NCBI GenBank assembly: GCA_004559845.1
Contig: SFWW01000080.1
Span: 1 to 8,897 of the forward strand
Direction of reading: 5' to 3'
Length of the DNA: 8,897 nucleotides
Origin: a bacterium
Lineage (GTDB): Bacteria > Bacteroidota > Bacteroidia > Bacteroidales > Muribaculaceae
Positions within the stretch are counted from its first letter, which is position 1; every line of letters starts with the position of its first letter. The notes under the pieces are model-generated. The model did not search any database. It was not told the origin of the DNA and saw nothing but the letters and a program-made list of their open reading frames with translations. A program made the position numbers and the translations under genes. Positions 7,055-8,897 of the stretch are shown piece after piece.

Positions 7055-7342
7055 CGGTATGGGCGGCACCGGAGGCAATCCCATCTTGCCGGGAATCGGT
7101 GGCAACACCGGCGGCTGTGCCGAGGTGGGTGGAATTGGGGGCAGCATGTCCATATTTGCTACAGGTGCTTCATCAAAGGTTGCAGCGGCAGCTTCTTCCC
7201 TATAGGTGTCCGCAATGTATCGCTCCGATTCTTTGCCGGAAGCGGCATAAGTATCAACCCTCGGAATGGGTTTTCCACAATTAGAACAAAATTTTTCTGT
7301 TCCCGAAAGGGGATAATCGCAATATGGACATTTATTCATCAT
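6962..7342 (-). CDS. N-terminal part: zinc ribbon with Pro-rich linker
   Basis: This frame of 126 aa starts at ATG 7342 (a second ATG follows directly). It encodes a zinc ribbon with C5-x2-C8 and C19-x2-C22 in the context CPYCDYPLSGTEKFCSNCGK, typical of zinc_ribbon_2-type domains at the cytoplasmic N-terminus of bacterial membrane proteins. Residues about 66-115 are very proline-rich (LPPIPPTSAQPPVLPPIPGK and similar), then comes repeat copy 1. After the frameshift only a few wrong-frame residues (SASPA) precede the stop at 6962-6964. On its own it would be a soluble zinc-ribbon peptide without the membrane anchor. Confidence -1.
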   Translation of the reverse strand: MMNKCPYCDYPLSGTEKFCSNCGKPIPRVDTYAASGKESERYIADTYREEAAAATFDEAPVANMDMLPPIPPTSAQPPVLPPIPGKMGLPPVPPIPVPPLPKAPEPTPVAEFAHTEAPIQDSASPA

Positions 7343-7377
7343 ATCTTCATGTTTTAAATCGTTGGAATTCTATATAT

Positions 7378-8052
7378 TTAGACCCTTACCAGTCGGCTTT
7401 TGTGCAGATAGCCCCAATAGCACTTATCGCTATCAAAAATTTTGTACCAATTGGAGCCCTTCACCACTTGATAATAAATGATATCGCCCTCAAACACCTT
7501 CCCCACAATCTGATGGCTCGTAGATGGGCCGGAGCGCACATTGGTCCATCCATCAGGATCGCTAATGGTGGCGCGAATGAGCACGGGAGAAACGTTAGCC
7601 ACAGGCACCATCACCGGCACAGTTTTGGTCACTACCACGGTATCTTTAGTAGTGACCTCTGTATCAGCAATGGTAGAAATTTCAGGCTTTTGGGAGCCAT
7701 CCTTTATCACAAGCAAACCTATCAGTGCCGCTATCACCAAAACGAGTATTACCACGAGAGCCCAAACAGCGGGATGCAAGCCTTTTTTGGGGGATTGCAC
7801 CGGATTAGACACGTGAGGAGCATCGGTAGTGCCCCCCACATAAGGACCCTCGTGATTAACAAAAGGGGGCTGTGAAGGATGGCTTGAAATGCCAAGCGCC
7901 TTTGCTATTTCGGGAATGGTGGCGGCGGGTGCCCATTGCGCCATGCCTTCGGTCCACACCAAAGTGTGGGGAGCAATAAATGTGACCAACACTTGGAGTG
8001 CATACGGTCCACGGCGCTGCATATTGGCATCCATAAAAAAATACATTTTCAT
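7378..8052 (-). CDS. GYF_2 - transmembrane - bacterial SH3 domain protein
   Basis: This 224-aa single-pass membrane protein starts at ATG 8052 (MKMYFF). Residues 1-50 match the GYF_2 (DUF4339) domain: an aromatic first strand, GPYALQVL, then TLVWTEGMAQWAPAATIPEI, where the W-x-EGM-x-W-x-PA core is the family signature. A Pro/Gly-rich linker (55-92) leads to one membrane helix at about 94-116 (WALVVILVLVIAALIGLLVI), preceded by basic PKKG. Residues about 158-224 are an SH3b domain with GWTNVRSGPST, then GKVFEGD, NWYKI and WGYLHKSRL. The GYF_2 domain should therefore be cytoplasmic and the SH3b domain periplasmic. GYF_2 is thought to bind proline-rich peptides and bacterial SH3 often binds cell-wall peptides; applying this here is inference. 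It is the first gene of the minus-strand block, 35 nt before the proline-rich zinc-ribbon protein, which makes the latter a plausible partner. Confidence -1.
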   Translation of the reverse strand: MKMYFFMDANMQRRGPYALQVLVTFIAPHTLVWTEGMAQWAPAATIPEIAKALGISSHPSQPPFVNHEGPYVGGTTDAPHVSNPVQSPKKGLHPAVWALVVILVLVIAALIGLLVIKDGSQKPEISTIADTEVTTKDTVVVTKTVPVMVPVANVSPVLIRATISDPDGWTNVRSGPSTSHQIVGKVFEGDIIYYQVVKGSNWYKIFDSDKCYWGYLHKSRLVRV

Positions 8053-8103
8053 AATTTATCTCATTTTTAAGTAAGAATTTGCAAGAAATCACTACCTCCA
8101 CAC

Positions 8104-8134
8104 CAAAATCTAATAAGGTTAACAAAAATACAAA
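8104..8134 (-). promoter_or_regulatory. Possible promoter of the minus-strand block
   Basis: On the minus strand TTTG (8134-8131) is followed after 18 nt by TAGATTTTG (8112-8104). This is close to the Bacteroidota consensus TAnnTTTG but has one extra T and slightly short spacing. It lies about 50 nt upstream of ATG 8052, a suitable distance. The match is imperfect, so confidence is limited. Confidence -1.
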
Positions 8135-8230
8135 TAATAGTGTGTAACCATTCCTTTTTGTTCGTTAATTTTTGCTAAATCCAAAAAATGGATGTGGGAA
8201 GACAACTACGATGACTTATGTAAAGAGATG

Positions 8231-8283
8231 CGATAATGCGATAATACGATAATACGATAATACGATAATGCGATAATGCGATA
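8231..8283. repeat. Tandem array of an 8-bp unit (CGATAATR)
   Basis: Six consecutive octamers run from 8231 to 8278, reading CGATAATG once, CGATAATA three times and CGATAATG twice. A partial unit CGATA follows (8279-8283), with further loose copies (GCGATAGAT) just after. Only the last base varies, A or G. The array is intergenic, about 100 nt upstream of the possible promoter of the minus-strand block. The period is not a multiple of 3, and there are no spacers as in a CRISPR array. Confidence -1.
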
Positions 8284-8316
8284 GATGCGTGCGATAGATT
8301 TAAGAGGGTGGATTGG

Positions 8317-8370
8317 GTGGGGATTGCCACGACCGAACTTCTTCGGGGTTTGGCGATTTGATAATCCCAC
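8317..8370. repeat. Nested imperfect inverted repeat (stem-loop element)
   Basis: Three nested pairings share one centre. The inner stem is CCGAA (8333-8337) with TTCGG (8342-8346) around a CTTC loop. The middle stem is GCCA (8326-8329) with TGGC (8351-8354). The outer stem is GTGGGGATT (8317-8325) with AATCCCAC (8363-8370), with one bulged G. No T-run follows on either strand, so it is not an obvious intrinsic terminator. It may be a REP-like intergenic repeat or a small structured RNA; the sequence does not settle which. Confidence -1.
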
Positions 8371-8402
8371 ATTGTTTCTACTGAGCTTCGGCTTATGGGT
8401 AG

Positions 8403-8879
8403 ACTTGTGGAAAAAAAATTAGTGGCAAGATTGACCAACAAGCCCCAACTCTCCTATTTGTCAACCCTCAACATGTTAGCTGGAAGACATACGTCAGCAG
8501 TAAACGACGCACGTCAAAACGTCTTGTACTGCTCAGCTCCCGAAACAAAACGCCCGAAGTCCTACACACAGCCGAAGTCAAAGAGCGTTTGAAACAACTG
8601 ATGGAGTACCTTGACACCTGCATTCCGTCGGAAGGCCTTGAGAACATTGAGCGAGGTTGATTGGCGACACATGTGGATGAATGCATCATAGTCCCAGAAA
8701 AGGCGAAGGTCGACGCTAATAAGCCTATACGAAAACCGAGAAAGCCTAAAGAGCCAACATTCTTTAAATATTATGACAAGTTTGTTACCAGCAGAGAAAT
8801 CTCTATCAGTCGCCAACGTCATCTCAATGTCGTATGTCGAATTCTTATGCGTTTTGAACTATACAAGCAAGCGAATTGA
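8403..8879 (+). pseudogene. Degraded N-terminal part of a tyrosine recombinase (integrase)
   Basis: One plus frame is open from 8403 to 8657, stopped by TGA (8658-8660), then open from 8661 to another TGA at 8877-8879. The first piece reads WKTYVSSKRRTSKRLVLLSS, then RNKTPEVLHTAEVKERLKQL and MEYLDTCIPSEGLENIERG. The second begins LATHVDECI and contains PTFFKYYDKFVTSREISISR, then QRHLNVVCRILMRFELYKQA. This last part resembles the SAM-like core-binding domain of Bacteroidota phage/conjugative-element integrases, and the first part fits the preceding arm-binding region. The stop after ERG is probably a mutated tryptophan codon (TGG to TGA), since the flanking sequence continues smoothly in frame. 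No catalytic domain (R...H-x-x-R...Y) is present before the window ends, and the 5' end is unclear near an A8 run (8411-8418). It is most likely the relic of an inserted mobile element. Confidence -1.
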
Positions 8880-8897
8880 GCGGGCATGCGCCCAATA

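Larger units (their letters stand above)
6076..7342 (-). pseudogene. Zinc-ribbon / Pro-Glu linker / single-TM protein, split by a frameshift
   Basis: One gene of about 420 codons appears split in two. The first part (7342-6962) starts with a double-CxxC zinc ribbon, then a Pro-rich linker ending in PPLPKAPEPTPVAEFAHTEA. The second part (from about 6978 to 6076) resumes with PPLPKAAEQASVAESTDTEA, an obvious repeat of the first, and carries the membrane span and C-terminal domain. The two parts are one frame apart. The join falls at the boundary of a tandem DNA repeat whose first copy is 76 nt and second 78 nt, so adding 2 nt near 6979-6995 restores one protein. Both halves look otherwise undecayed. 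This could be a real mutation, a length-switching repeat, or a sequencing/assembly slip. The gene sits between the GYF_2/SH3b gene (35 nt upstream) and the 560-aa exported protein gene (19 nt downstream). Confidence -1.
8053..8402. other. Intergenic region without a convincing gene
   Basis: These 350 bases separate the minus-strand membrane-protein block from the integrase remnant. They hold the possible promoter (8104-8134), a small hairpin ATCCA-AAAAA-TGGAT (8179-8193), the octamer array and the nested stem-loop. A minus-strand open frame at 8175-8441 runs across these repeats, but its translation is just the repeats (YRII recurring) and is not credible as a protein. Confidence -1.

Noticed and set aside
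8179..8193. Hairpin ATCCA-AAAAA-TGGAT
   Set aside because: A 5-bp stem with no T-run and no linked gene end is within what chance would give in AT-rich intergenic DNA.
8231..8283. CRISPR array
   Set aside because: The units are 8 bp and directly adjacent with no spacers, and no cas gene is present.
8175..8441. Minus-strand open frame of 88 codons across the octamer array and stem-loop
   Set aside because: Its translation simply repeats YRII-type peptides from the array and then reads the inverted-repeat element; there is no domain and no good start context.

Overview
The window looks like a chromosomal segment of a gut-type Bacteroidales (Bacteroidota; Muribaculaceae/Prevotella-like is my best guess). 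The reasons are a RarA with Bacteroidales wording, a BspA-type leucine-rich-repeat secreted protein, two stand-alone dockerin-like C-termini, start codons without a Shine-Dalgarno sequence, and one good Bacteroidota-type promoter (TTTG-N19-TAnnTTTG) ahead of the antiporter gene.

Layout. 1-1003 (minus): rarA, an AAA+ recombination/replication-maintenance ATPase. It is cut off by the window edge and broken internally by a frameshift that also appears to remove about 15 residues around sensor 2. 1017-2186/2201 (minus): exported BspA-like LRR protein with a C-terminal dockerin pair, 13 nt upstream of rarA. 2202-2352: divergent intergenic region with the promoter for the next gene. 2353-3663 (plus): NhaC-family Na+/H+ antiporter. 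It converges, 9 nt apart, on a minus-strand block running 8052 to 3673.

The minus-strand block has four tightly spaced genes: a GYF_2-TM-SH3b membrane protein (8052-7378), a zinc-ribbon/Pro-Glu linker/TM protein (7342-6076) split by a frameshift exactly in a tandem repeat, a 560-aa exported helical-repeat protein (6056-4374), and a small exported dockerin protein (4338-3673). Gaps are 35, 19 and 35 nt, and two of these spacers carry the same short motif. The first two proteins share a design (cytoplasmic N-terminal recognition domain, one membrane span, extracytoplasmic C-terminus), and the third is exported, so a common envelope role is a reasonable but unproven inference. This is the best candidate for an undescribed system here.

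8053-8402 holds no convincing gene. It contains a possible promoter for the block, an array of six 8-bp repeats, and a nested stem-loop element. 8403-8897 (plus) is a degraded N-terminal part of a tyrosine recombinase (integrase), with in-frame stops, running to the window edge.

Three disrupted reading frames in 9 kb could be real decay or errors in a draft/metagenome assembly; the sequence alone does not decide this.
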